64,000 nt of DNA from Aquabacter spiritensis (lineage in GTDB: Bacteria; Pseudomonadota; Alphaproteobacteria; Rhizobiales; Xanthobacteraceae), in contig NZ_SMAI01000010.1 of NCBI RefSeq assembly GCF_004346185.1, positions 124,001-188,000 of the forward strand, given 5' to 3'. The translations under genes were made by a program, and so were the position numbers. The number at the start of each line of letters is the position of its first letter. The stretch's first letter is position 1. The notes below the pieces were generated by a model. The model did not search any database. It was not told the origin of the DNA and saw only the letters and a program-made list of their open reading frames with translations. Below, in pieces: positions 1-7,928 of this stretch.

Positions 1-1
1 A

Positions 2-241
2 GGCTGGCGGTTCAGGTTCCTCCCCTTCTTCTTCCAGCCTGCGGCGCAGGGCGCCCTCCCGACGCTTTATGCGGCGACGGATCCGAAAGCCGTCTCCGGC
101 GGGTATTACGGCCCGACCGGGTTGCTCGGATTGCGCGGTCCGCCGGGCGTGGCGATTCCCCCCGCCGCCGCTCGCGATCCGCGCGCGGCCGAGAGATTGT
201 GGGCCGCCCTGGAGCGCCTGACCCAGGTGACGTTCGAATAG
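2..241 (+). CDS. SDR family oxidoreductase, C-terminal fragment (cut by window edge)
   Basis: An open frame runs from the window edge to a TAG stop and encodes about 79 residues. They include the stretch QGALPTLYAATDP followed by GGYYGPTG. The next gene has the near-identical stretch QGALPTLFAATDP followed by GAHYGPD, so this is the tail of a paralogous short-chain dehydrogenase of the retinol-dehydrogenase/WW-domain-oxidoreductase type. The Rossmann fold and catalytic residues lie outside the window. The two genes look like a tandem duplication. The family is clear from the similarity; the substrate is unknown. Confidence 0.75.
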   Translation, partial: GWRFRFLPFFFQPAAQGALPTLYAATDPKAVSGGYYGPTGLLGLRGPPGVAIPPAAARDPRAAERLWAALERLTQVTFE

Positions 242-369
242 GGCAGTCCGCTCGAACGGCATCGCCGTCTGATTTTTAATATAATATAATCAATGACTTA
301 TAGGATTTTTACCGATCGTGTCATGCGACATGACCGGGTCAGGCTCTCGCCGCCCAACTGGAGACGATC

Positions 370-1284
370 ATGACGCAGTGGACAGCCGACCTTATCCCCT
401 CGCAGCGCGGCCGCTCGGCCGTCGTCACCGGGACCGGGGGGCTCGGATATGAGGATACGCTGGCCCTGGCGCGCGCCGGCGCAAACGTGGTGATTGCGGG
501 GCGCAATCCCCGGAAGGGAGCCGAAGCGGTGGCCGCGATCGCGCAAGCCGTCCCCGGCGCGCAGGTCCGGTTCGGCGCGGTGGACCTCGCCGACCTCGCC
601 TCCATCGCCGCCTTCGCCGAGCGTCTCGCGCAAGAGCAGGATCGCCTCGACATTCTGATCAACAATGCCGGCGTCATGACGCCGCCGAAGCGCCAGGAAA
701 CCCGCGACGGTTTCGAGCTGCAGTTCGGCACAAATTATCTCGGCCATTTCGCGCTCACCGCGCATCTGCTGCCGCTGCTGAAGAAGGGGCGCGATCCGCG
801 TGTCGTGAATGTGGGGAGCGTGGCCGCGCGCGGCGGTGCCATCCATTTCGACGACCTTCAGGCCGAGCGGAGCTACAAGCCGTTCCCGGTCTATTGCCAG
901 TCGAAACTGGCTTGCATCATGTTCGCCTTCGAGTTCAGCCGCCGCAGCAAGGCGGCGGGCTGGGGGGTCGCCGGCATCGCGGCGCATCCCGGCGTTACGC
1001 GCACCGATCTCATCGCAAACGGAGCGGGATGGTCGAGCTGGCCCGGGCGGGCGCGACGCTATTTGCCGTTCCTTTACCAGCCGGTATGGCAAGGCGCCTT
1101 GCCGACGCTGTTCGCCGCGACCGATCCGGCTGCGCGGGACGGTGCCCATTACGGACCCGACCGGCTCTGGGGAACGCGCGGCTACCCGACCGAGGAAGCG
1201 CCGCCCCCGCAGGCGCTGGACACCGCGGTGGCGATCCGCCTCTGGGAGACGTCCGAACACCTGGCCCATGTGCGGTTCGGGTAG
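370..1284 (+). CDS. SDR family NAD(P)-dependent oxidoreductase
   Basis: Predicted cytosolic short-chain dehydrogenase of 304 residues. The nucleotide-binding motif TGTGGLG is at residues 20-26, NNAG near residue 97, catalytic Ser at about 150 and YCQSK (Tyr175, Lys179) at the active site, so the enzyme should be functional. The length and the C-terminal QGALPTLFAATDP block place it with retinol-dehydrogenase-like SDRs, which act on hydrophobic alcohols or carbonyls; the real substrate is not visible. It follows a paralogous SDR in the same direction 128 bp upstream and converges on a LysR-type regulator. The ATG lies just after a GGAGACGATC stretch that can serve as ribosome binding site. Confidence 0.85.
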   Translation: MTQWTADLIPSQRGRSAVVTGTGGLGYEDTLALARAGANVVIAGRNPRKGAEAVAAIAQAVPGAQVRFGAVDLADLASIAAFAERLAQEQDRLDILINNAGVMTPPKRQETRDGFELQFGTNYLGHFALTAHLLPLLKKGRDPRVVNVGSVAARGGAIHFDDLQAERSYKPFPVYCQSKLACIMFAFEFSRRSKAAGWGVAGIAAHPGVTRTDLIANGAGWSSWPGRARRYLPFLYQPVWQGALPTLFAATDPAARDGAHYGPDRLWGTRGYPTEEAPPPQALDTAVAIRLWETSEHLAHVRFG

Positions 1285-1306
1285 GGCTGCGAGGTCCCGA
1301 CCGCTC

Positions 1307-2239
1307 TCAGGCGCTGGTCGTGCCGCCGCCGGCCCGCTCGGGCCGATACCGCACGTGGTCGATGAGGGCGCGCAGCTTGGGGGCCAGATTCCGGCGGTTT
1401 GCGAAATACAGGAAAAATCCCTGGAATGGCGGCAGATAGTCCTCCATCAGCGGCACCAGCTCTCCCCGTGCGATAAAGGGCCTGAAGGTCTCCTCCATGC
1501 CGAAGGTGAGGCCACCCCCGGCACAGGCGGTCCGGACCATGATCCACATGTCGTTTGTCGTGATCCTGGGGTCGACCGCCACGTCGAAGGCGCGCCCGTC
1601 CGCCTCGAATTCCCAACGATAGGGCGCAACGTCCGGGGCGGGACGCCAGCCGATGCAGCAATGCCGCGACAGCTCCGAAGGGTGCGACGGCGTTCCGAAG
1701 CGCGCGAGGTAAGACGGCGCGGCGACGACGAGTTGACGCTGGTCGCCGGAGACCGGCACCGAGATCATGTCCTGCGCGATCACTTCGCCCAGCCGAACGC
1801 CCGCATCGAAGCCGCCCGCGACGATGTCGAATTCTTCATCCGTCACGGTGACGTCGACCTGCACGCCGGGATAAGCGTGCGCGAAGCTCGCCAGAAGCGG
1901 CCCCGAGATGAAGCGCTCGGCGATCGAGGACACGGCGAGGCGCAGCAGCCCCGTCGGCTGCCCGTCCCGATCCTGCGCGCTGCCCAAGGCCAGTTCGACT
2001 TCCGCGATGGCGGGTGCGACGCGCGCGTGCAGATGCAGGCCCGCCTCCGTCAGGCTGACGCTGCGCGTCGTCCGCTGAACCAGGGCGACGCCCATCCGGT
2101 CTTCCATGCGCCGGATGGCTTGGCTCACCGCCGACCGGGTCACGCCCAGCCGGTCGGCCGCACCGCGGAAGCTCTTCGCTTCGGCGACGGCGAGGAAGAC
2201 GGATACGAGGTTCAGGTCGACGGTCATCGGGCTTCGCAA
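1307..2239 (-). CDS. LysR family transcriptional regulator
   Basis: DNA-binding regulator of 310 residues. The N-terminal winged helix-turn-helix (AAADRLGVTRSAVSQAIRRME and flanks, residues about 10-65) is typical of LysR proteins and is followed by a periplasmic-binding-protein-like effector domain. The N-terminus (DLNLVSVFLAVAEAKSF) resembles the CrgA/AaeR-type subgroup that often controls divergent oxidoreductase or efflux genes. Here the gene converges on the SDR, and the gene divergent to it is htpG, 327 bp away. An AACAAT-N6-ATTGTT inverted repeat sits directly upstream of its start and is a candidate autoregulatory site. Translation could also begin at the second Met, residue 5. Confidence 0.88.
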   Translation of the reverse strand: MRSPMTVDLNLVSVFLAVAEAKSFRGAADRLGVTRSAVSQAIRRMEDRMGVALVQRTTRSVSLTEAGLHLHARVAPAIAEVELALGSAQDRDGQPTGLLRLAVSSIAERFISGPLLASFAHAYPGVQVDVTVTDEEFDIVAGGFDAGVRLGEVIAQDMISVPVSGDQRQLVVAAPSYLARFGTPSHPSELSRHCCIGWRPAPDVAPYRWEFEADGRAFDVAVDPRITTNDMWIMVRTACAGGGLTFGMEETFRPFIARGELVPLMEDYLPPFQGFFLYFANRRNLAPKLRALIDHVRYRPERAGGGTTSA

Positions 2240-2242
2240 TTC

Positions 2243-2260
2243 AACAATCCGGCTATTGTT
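2243..2260. promoter_or_regulatory. Inverted repeat, candidate LysR operator
   Basis: AACAAT (2243-2248) and ATTGTT (2255-2260) form a perfect 6-bp dyad with a 6-base spacer, immediately upstream of the LysR start. The layout (AT-rich dyad, about 12-bp centre spacing) fits LysR-type recognition sites. Binding is inferred. Confidence 0.45.
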
Positions 2261-2499
2261 CGGAGAAATGGATGCGGCTCAAATTGGTTCTGTTTCTAGT
2301 CGATAAAATACTTCTGAGTTGGATACATCAACGTCAATGACCTGCCGAGGTCTTCGTCGACACGTCATTTCTGCACCCGGGACGAGGGGCGTAGGCTCCG
2401 AGAGGGGCGGCCGGGCGGATCGCTGGATAGGCCGCCCGTGTCCCGGGGCCTGCCCGCCGCTCCGTCAAGCGCCGGACGGCGGTTCAACGCCGCGTCCCC

Positions 2500-2528
2500 C
2501 TTGCAATCGCGGCCGGTCCCCGCCATTT
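2500..2528 (+). promoter_or_regulatory. Heat-shock (RpoH) type promoter of htpG
   Basis: CTTGCAA (2500-2506) and CGCCATTT (2521-2528) are separated by 14 bases. The RpoH consensus is CTTGAAA, 11-16 bases, CCCCATNT, so 6 of 7 bases match at -35 and 7 of 8 defined or free positions match at -10. Transcription would begin near 2535, leaving a leader of about 30 nt before the htpG ATG. Confidence 0.6.
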
Positions 2529-2565
2529 CGACGCTCGCACGCCAACGGAGACGTTCACGCTCGCC

Positions 2566-4521
2566 ATGACCACCGAAAGCGCCGCCCCCGAATCCCAAGC
2601 CCCCGAATCCCAAGCCCCCGAATCCCGCTCCGAAGCCTCCGCTCCGAAGACCCACGCGTTCGAGGCCGACGTGGCCAAGCTGCTGCACCTGATGGTGCAT
2701 TCGGTCTATTCGGACAAGGACGTGTTCCTGCGCGAACTGATCTCGAATGCGGCCGACGCCTGCGAGAAGCTGCGCTACGAGGCGATCGCCGATCCCGCTT
2801 TGCTCGCAGTGGATCCCCAGCCGCGCATCACCCTGACGCTCGACGCCGCGCAAAACCGGCTGAGCGTCGAGGACAATGGCATCGGCATGAGCGCGGACGA
2901 ACTCGCCGAGGCGCTCGGCACCATCGCCCGCTCCGGCACCCGCGCCTTTATGGACCGGGTCGCGGCGGCGAGCGGCGAGGGCGCGCAACTGATCGGCCAG
3001 TTCGGCGTCGGTTTCTATTCGGCCTTCATGGTCGCGGGCCGGGTCGAAGTGGTGTCGCGGCGCGCGGGATCGGCCGCGGCGGCGCGCTGGTCGTCCGACG
3101 GGCAGGGCACCTACGAGATCGATGCGGTCGATCTTGACGCCGCGCCCGCCCGCGGGACCCGAGTCGTGCTCCATCTCCTCCCCGATGCGGCGCGCTATGC
3201 CGAGCGCGGCGTCGTCGAGCGGATCGTGCGCACCCAGTCCGGCCATGTGCCGGTGCCGATCGTGCTGCGCGAAACGCCGGAGGCCGAGCCGGAGGAGATC
3301 GCGGACGGCGCGGCCTTGTGGACCCGCCCCAAAGCGGAGATCGACGCCGACGCTTATACCGATTTCTATCACGGCCTGTCCGGCCAGTTCGACACGCCGG
3401 CCCTCACGCTGCACTACCGCGCCGAGGGACGGCAGGAATACAGCGTGCTCGCCTTCGTGCCCGGCATGAAGCCGTTCGATTTGCTCGACACGGGCCGAGA
3501 CGGGCGGATGAAACTCTATGTCCGCCGGGTCTTCATCACCGACGACGCCGATCTGCTGCCGGCCTACCTGCGCTTCGTGCGCGGCCTGGTCGATTCCGCC
3601 GATCTCCCGCTCAACGTTTCGCGCGAGATGATCCAGGAAAGCCCCATGCTGGGCGCAATCCGCAAGGGCGTCACCGGCCGGGTGCTGGGCGAACTCGAGA
3701 AGTTGGCCGGGGCCGATGCACCCGCTTATGAGGCGGTCTGGGAGAATTTCGGTCCGGTCCTCAAGGAAGGCCTGTACGAGGACCGCGAGCGCCGGGAGAG
3801 CCTGCTCGGCCTCGCCCGCTTCCGGACCACGGCCTCGGGCGGCGGCTGGCGCGGGCTGAAGGACTATGTCGCCGACCTGAAGGAAAACCAGACCGCGATC
3901 TATTACGCGCTCGGCAGCGATCTCGAGCGGATCGCCGCCTCGCCTCAGATCGAAGGGTTCCGGGCCCGTGGCGTCGAGGTCCTGCTTCTGCCGGACCATG
4001 TGGACAGCTTCTGGGTCATGTCGGGGCTTGACTACCAGGGCAAGCCGTTCAAGTCCGTGACCCAGGGCGCCGCCGATCTCGGCCTGATCCCGCTGCCCGA
4101 GGGCGATGCCGCTGCCCCCGGCGCCGCGGCGAGCGCGGAGGTGACGGACTTCATCGAGTTCCTGAAGACCGAACTCGGTGCTTCGGTCGCCGATGTCCGC
4201 GCCTCGGACCGGCTCACCGAGAGCCCGGTCTGCCTGGTCGCGCCCGATCGCGGCATGGATCGCCAATTGGAGAAGATCCTGGCCGGCGCCGGCCGCCTGC
4301 CGCAGCGCGAGAAGCCGGTCCTGGAGATCAATCCCACCCACGACCTCGTGGTGCGGCTCGCCGGGCTCGGCGCGGAGGAGGCGGCGCTGCGCGCGGACGC
4401 CGCCTATCTGCTGCTGGACGAGGCCCGCATCCTCGATGCCGAGCCGCTGGAGGATCCGCGCGCCTTCTCCGCACGCCTCGCGCGCCTTCTCACCCGCGCG
4501 CTGGGTCCCGGCGGCGCCTGA
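2566..4521 (+). CDS. htpG: Molecular chaperone HtpG (bacterial Hsp90)
   Basis: ATP-dependent cytosolic chaperone of 651 residues that assists client folding as a dimer. The N-terminal GHKL ATPase shows SNAADACEKLRYEA, DNGIGMS and GQFGVGFYS. The middle domain has KLYVRRVFITDD and the client/catalytic-loop region NVSREMIQESPML, followed by a C-terminal dimerisation domain. Length is slightly above the usual 610-630 because of an acidic, proline-rich extension of about 30 residues before THAFEADVAKLL. That extension is built from repeated QAPES units encoded by a 15-bp tandem repeat. The gene stands alone, preceded by a good RpoH-type promoter and followed by a 13-bp perfect stem. Confidence 0.97.
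   Translation: MTTESAAPESQAPESQAPESRSEASAPKTHAFEADVAKLLHLMVHSVYSDKDVFLRELISNAADACEKLRYEAIADPALLAVDPQPRITLTLDAAQNRLSVEDNGIGMSADELAEALGTIARSGTRAFMDRVAAASGEGAQLIGQFGVGFYSAFMVAGRVEVVSRRAGSAAAARWSSDGQGTYEIDAVDLDAAPARGTRVVLHLLPDAARYAERGVVERIVRTQSGHVPVPIVLRETPEAEPEEIADGAALWTRPKAEIDADAYTDFYHGLSGQFDTPALTLHYRAEGRQEYSVLAFVPGMKPFDLLDTGRDGRMKLYVRRVFITDDADLLPAYLRFVRGLVDSADLPLNVSREMIQESPMLGAIRKGVTGRVLGELEKLAGADAPAYEAVWENFGPVLKEGLYEDRERRESLLGLARFRTTASGGGWRGLKDYVADLKENQTAIYYALGSDLERIAASPQIEGFRARGVEVLLLPDHVDSFWVMSGLDYQGKPFKSVTQGAADLGLIPLPEGDAAAPGAAASAEVTDFIEFLKTELGASVADVRASDRLTESPVCLVAPDRGMDRQLEKILAGAGRLPQREKPVLEINPTHDLVVRLAGLGAEEAALRADAAYLLLDEARILDAEPLEDPRAFSARLARLLTRALGPGGA
2584..2626 (+). repeat. 15-bp tandem repeat inside the start of htpG
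   Basis: The unit GCCCCCGAATCCCAA occurs twice exactly (2584-2598, 2599-2613) and a third time for 13 bases. It encodes APESQ units and keeps the reading frame, so copy number could vary without breaking htpG. Confidence 0.85.
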
Positions 4522-4530
4522 GGGGCCGCC

Positions 4531-4566
4531 GTGAGGTCCGCGCCCGCCGGGCAGCGCGGACCTCAC
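4531..4566 (+). terminator. Strong hairpin after htpG
   Basis: GTGAGGTCCGCGC (4531-4543) pairs perfectly with 4554-4566: 13 bp with a 10-base loop, 9 bases beyond the htpG stop. No T-tract follows, so it may be a U-less terminator or an mRNA-stabilising stem. Confidence 0.5.
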
Positions 4567-4755
4567 GCACGGTGCGAAAGTCACACCCGCCGCGGTGCGG
4601 GGCAGTGATACCGTTGCGCAGCGCTTTTCACAGGGCGCGCAAGAAATGTCATGCGCGGCGCTTTCTCACCCGCGCCGGGATCTGCTAAGGCCGAGGTCCC
4701 CGTCCGCGGAGCCGATGCTGCCGGACGCCTTGAGCTCGGGATCAGGAGAGGGGCC

Positions 4756-5472
4756 GTGTCGGACCAACCATCTCACCACGCGCACGACCATTCCGACGGC
4801 GCGGGCTGCCGCGACATTTCCCATCTCGTCGACGGCGTACGCCGCTTCCGGGCGCGCTTCTACGAAGAGGCACCGTCTTTGATGCGCCGCCTCGTGGACA
4901 AGGGCCAGGCGCCCGCCACTTTGATGATTTCGTGCTCGGATTCCCGCGTCGATCCGGCGATCCTTTCGGGTGCGAAGCCGGGCGAACTGTTCGTCGTGCG
5001 CAATGTCGCCAATCTCGTCCCGGCCTATCGCCCGGACGACGGACTGCACGGCACCGGCGCGGCGATCGAATATGCCGTCCGCGACCTGAAGGTCGACCAC
5101 ATCATCGTGCTCGGCCACGCCCATTGCGGGGGCATCAAGGCGATGCTCTCGACCGCCGGCGGCGAGCGCCCGCCGCGCGAATTCGTCGGCCCCTGGGTCG
5201 AGATGGCGCTGGATGCGAGCCGGCTCTATGTCACCGACGAGGGCGCCGAAGGCGGCAAGCGGGCAATGCCGCTCGACCGGCTGAAAGAGGTGCCGTTCCT
5301 CGCCGAGCGCGCCGCCATTCTCGGCTCGCTGGACAATCTCATGACCTATCCCTGGGTGCGCGAGCGCGTCGAGGCCGGCACGTTGGCGCTTCATGGCTGG
5401 TGGTTCGACCTCGACAGCGGCGATCTGTGGGCCACCGACGCCCCCGGCACGCCGCTTCTCCCCGTGACCTGA
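4756..5472 (+). CDS. Beta-class carbonic anhydrase
   Basis: Zinc enzyme of 238 residues that interconverts CO2 and bicarbonate in the cytosol. Zinc ligands are visible: Cys60 in CSDSRVDP, His121 and Cys124 in HAHCGG, with the Asp62-Arg64 dyad. The GTG at 4756 is chosen because CAGGAGAGG lies just upstream and the residues before it do not look coding. The start region has a His-rich run (HHAHDHSDG). The stop is 16 bases before the NCS2-type permease start, so the two are probably one operon, which suggests the permease may handle an anion or a CO2-linked substrate. That link is inference. Confidence 0.93.
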   Translation: MSDQPSHHAHDHSDGAGCRDISHLVDGVRRFRARFYEEAPSLMRRLVDKGQAPATLMISCSDSRVDPAILSGAKPGELFVVRNVANLVPAYRPDDGLHGTGAAIEYAVRDLKVDHIIVLGHAHCGGIKAMLSTAGGERPPREFVGPWVEMALDASRLYVTDEGAEGGKRAMPLDRLKEVPFLAERAAILGSLDNLMTYPWVRERVEAGTLALHGWWFDLDSGDLWATDAPGTPLLPVT

Positions 5473-5488
5473 GAGGCCCCGGGGCGCG

Positions 5489-7201
5489 ATGCGCAAACCC
5501 GAGACGCTGCTCTACGGCGTCGACGACCTGCCGCCGGCGCGGGTCGCCTTCATCGCCGCGCTCCAGCAGGTCGCATTCCTCGTGACGCTGCTCGGCGTCC
5601 CGGGGGTCGCGGCGATGCGGCTCGGCCTGACGCCGCAGGGCTTCTTCGACCTCTCCGCGACCACTTTGTTCTGCGCGGGAATCGCGCTGATCCTCCAGGG
5701 CTACGCCCGGTTCGGAGTCGGCGCCGGCCTGTTCTATCCCCTGCAATGCACCACCGCCGCCATTCCCGCTCTGGCTTATGCCGGCTCCTCCGGCCTGTCG
5801 CTGGGCCAGAGCTTCACCATGGTCGCGGTGGTCGGGCTCAGCCAGCTCGTGTGTTCCTTCGTCCTGGTCCGGCTGCGCGGCATCATCACCGTGGAAGCGG
5901 CGGGGCTGGCGGTCTTCCTCATCGGCGTCGGCCTCGGCCAGCAGGGACTGGTCCTGATCTTCGATGCCCCGCCCGGCTTCAACGACGCGATGGCGCACAT
6001 CGCGATCGCGTTCCTCACTTTGACGACCCTGATCGTGCTGCACATCTATGTGCGCAACCGGGTGCGGCTGTTCACCAATCTTATCGGCCTGACGGTCGGC
6101 CTGGTGGTCACGGCGGCGGTCGGGCTGCTCGATCCGCACGAAATCGACCTCCTGGCGGCGGCGCCCTGGATCAGCTTCCCCCTGCCGCCTCTGTTCGGCT
6201 GGGATTTCCAGGCGGGCGCCATCATTCCCTTCGCCGTGACCGGGTTCGTCTTCGCCTTGACCTCGGTGGGGGTGCAGACCATCGCCCAGCGCAACAATGA
6301 CCGCGATTTCAAGGCACCGGATCTGACCTCGATCAGCCGCGGCATCCGCGCCGAGGGGCTGGTCCATCTCCTGGCCGGCCTCATCAATGCGCTGCCGATG
6401 GTGGCGTCCGGCGGCGCCGTGGCGCTCGCGGCGGCCTCCGGCTGCACCGCGCGCCGGCTCGCCTTCTGGACCGGCGGCCTGCTCATCCTGTTCAGCTTCC
6501 TGCCCAAGATGATCGGCTTCTGGATCCTGCTGCCGAGTGCGGCGACCGGGGCGCTGTTCCTCTTCCTCGCCACCTTCACCACCGTCAACGGACTGCAATT
6601 GGTGGCGAGCCGGGTGCTCGATGCACGCAAGGTGGTCGCGATCGGCATGGGCTTCGTCACCGCCATCGCCTATGAGCCGCTGCACAACCTTCTCGAGGGG
6701 CGGATTCCCGAACTGCGCCTCGTCACCTTCTCCTCTTTCGCGGTTTCGATCCTCGTCACCATCGTCCTTCTCGCTTTGTTCCGGATCGGTGCGCGGCGCA
6801 GCGTGGTGCGGCGCTTTCCCGGCGGCGAGGCGTCGCACAACGAGGTGGCGGACTTCATTGAGGCGGAGGCCGGCCGGTGGGGCGCGCCGGTGGACGTCGT
6901 CCAGCGTGGCGCGCATGTGGCGTGGCAGGCGATCGAACTGATCGGCCGCGAATTCGTCGATCCCGCCCGTCCCGCGATCGAGGTCACGACCGGGTTCAAC
7001 GACATCGTGTTCGACGTCATCGTGCGCTATGAGGGGACGGCGCTGGTGCCGCCCGCCGGGCCGCCGTCCGCCGAGGATCTGGTCGACAATCCCGATCTGG
7101 TCCACGCGCTGTCGGCCTATCTGATTTCGCGCCTGGCTCCGGACTTCCGGACCCAGCGCGCGGGAAGCATGTGGGAGCTGCATTTCCGCCTGCCGGTGTG
7201 A
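5489..7201 (+). CDS. NCS2 (xanthine/uracil) permease family transporter with C-terminal SpoIIAB-like domain
   Basis: Inner-membrane transporter of 570 residues. The N-terminus (LLYGVDDLPP) and the multi-spanning region to about residue 435 match the nucleobase:cation symporter-2 family. After the last membrane segment come about 130 soluble residues: a helical part (NEVADFIEAEAGRWG), a long helix with AWQAIELIGREF, then strands ending in MWELHFRLPV. Their order resembles the HATPase fold of anti-sigma kinases such as SpoIIAB, but the Asn of the N box and a clear DxGxG motif are missing, so ATP binding is doubtful. It is 16 bp behind a carbonic anhydrase. Substrate is not known; nucleobases are the family default. 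Confidence 0.85.
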   Translation: MRKPETLLYGVDDLPPARVAFIAALQQVAFLVTLLGVPGVAAMRLGLTPQGFFDLSATTLFCAGIALILQGYARFGVGAGLFYPLQCTTAAIPALAYAGSSGLSLGQSFTMVAVVGLSQLVCSFVLVRLRGIITVEAAGLAVFLIGVGLGQQGLVLIFDAPPGFNDAMAHIAIAFLTLTTLIVLHIYVRNRVRLFTNLIGLTVGLVVTAAVGLLDPHEIDLLAAAPWISFPLPPLFGWDFQAGAIIPFAVTGFVFALTSVGVQTIAQRNNDRDFKAPDLTSISRGIRAEGLVHLLAGLINALPMVASGGAVALAAASGCTARRLAFWTGGLLILFSFLPKMIGFWILLPSAATGALFLFLATFTTVNGLQLVASRVLDARKVVAIGMGFVTAIAYEPLHNLLEGRIPELRLVTFSSFAVSILVTIVLLALFRIGARRSVVRRFPGGEASHNEVADFIEAEAGRWGAPVDVVQRGAHVAWQAIELIGREFVDPARPAIEVTTGFNDIVFDVIVRYEGTALVPPAGPPSAEDLVDNPDLVHALSAYLISRLAPDFRTQRAGSMWELHFRLPV

Positions 7202-7340
7202 GCGGCATTGCCGGCCGCAGGCGGGCGGTCCACTGTCGATGAGGGGCGCGGGCCGTCGGCCGGCGAGGCCGCCGTGTCCCGCCAGGCTTGAACGAGGGGA
7301 GGGGCTGCGCGACCGTTCGGGAGCGGGCCCGGGGGGACCG

Positions 7341-7853
7341 ATGCCGTACCGCGCCTATCACGACCTTGCCGCTTATAACGAATGGGCCAATGGCCGCCTC
7401 TACGAGGCCGCCGGCCGGCTGCCGGACGAGAGCTATCGGCGCGCCTGCGGGGCGTTCTTCGGTTCGGTGCACGGCACGCTGAACCATCTTCTCGTCGCCG
7501 ACCGGATCTGGATGGACCGCTTCCAAGGATTGAACGTGCCGATGCCCCCGCTCGACTCCATCCTGTTCGAGGAGCCGTTTGCCCTGCGCTGCGCGCGCGC
7601 CGCAGAGGACACGCGGATCCGCGCCTTTGTCGAGACCCTGGATGCCGAGGCGCTCGCCGCCGAGATCGTCTACGCGACCAGTTCGGGGCGCGCCGTGCGC
7701 CAGAGCCTCGCCAGCGCGCTCGATCATTTCTTCAACCATCAGACCCATCATCGCGGCCAGATCCATTGTCTGCTGACCGTTCTGGCGGGCCGCGCGGCGG
7801 CGCCGTCGCTGGATCTCATCCAGTTCCAGCGGGAGCAGCCGGCCCACGCCTGA
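7341..7853 (+). CDS. DinB family protein
   Basis: Predicted cytosolic four-helix-bundle protein of 170 residues in the DinB/YfiT family. Likely metal-binding His residues appear in TLNHLLVADRIW and in HFFNHQTHHRGQIH, the usual spacing of the DinB metal triad. Members include thiol S-transferases and damage-inducible proteins of unknown role, so no reaction is assigned. The ATG at 7341 is preceded by GGGGGGACC. The gene follows the NCS2 permease by 139 bp in the same direction and precedes an MFS transporter by 75 bp. No LexA-type operator was recognised upstream. Confidence 0.88.
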   Translation: MPYRAYHDLAAYNEWANGRLYEAAGRLPDESYRRACGAFFGSVHGTLNHLLVADRIWMDRFQGLNVPMPPLDSILFEEPFALRCARAAEDTRIRAFVETLDAEALAAEIVYATSSGRAVRQSLASALDHFFNHQTHHRGQIHCLLTVLAGRAAAPSLDLIQFQREQPAHA

Positions 7854-7928
7854 GCCGATGCGCGGTCCGCGTGCGATTCGCCGTCACATGACGTTGCGGC
7901 GCGGTGGCGCGGCGACGGGCGGGCCGGT

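Larger units (their letters stand above)
2240..2565. other. Intergenic region between LysR gene and htpG
   Basis: No gene is visible in these 326 bases. The left end carries an inverted repeat likely bound by the LysR regulator, then an AT-richer stretch with no clear element. The right third carries a heat-shock-type promoter match for htpG. The ribosome binding site of htpG is probably the CGGAG at about 15 bases before its ATG. Confidence 0.6.

Noticed and set aside
2365-4584. 739-codon minus-strand open frame opposite htpG
   Set aside because: It is antisense to a clearly conserved gene; such long frames are expected on the opposite strand in GC-rich DNA. Its translation is Arg/Gly/Asp/His-rich with no domain.
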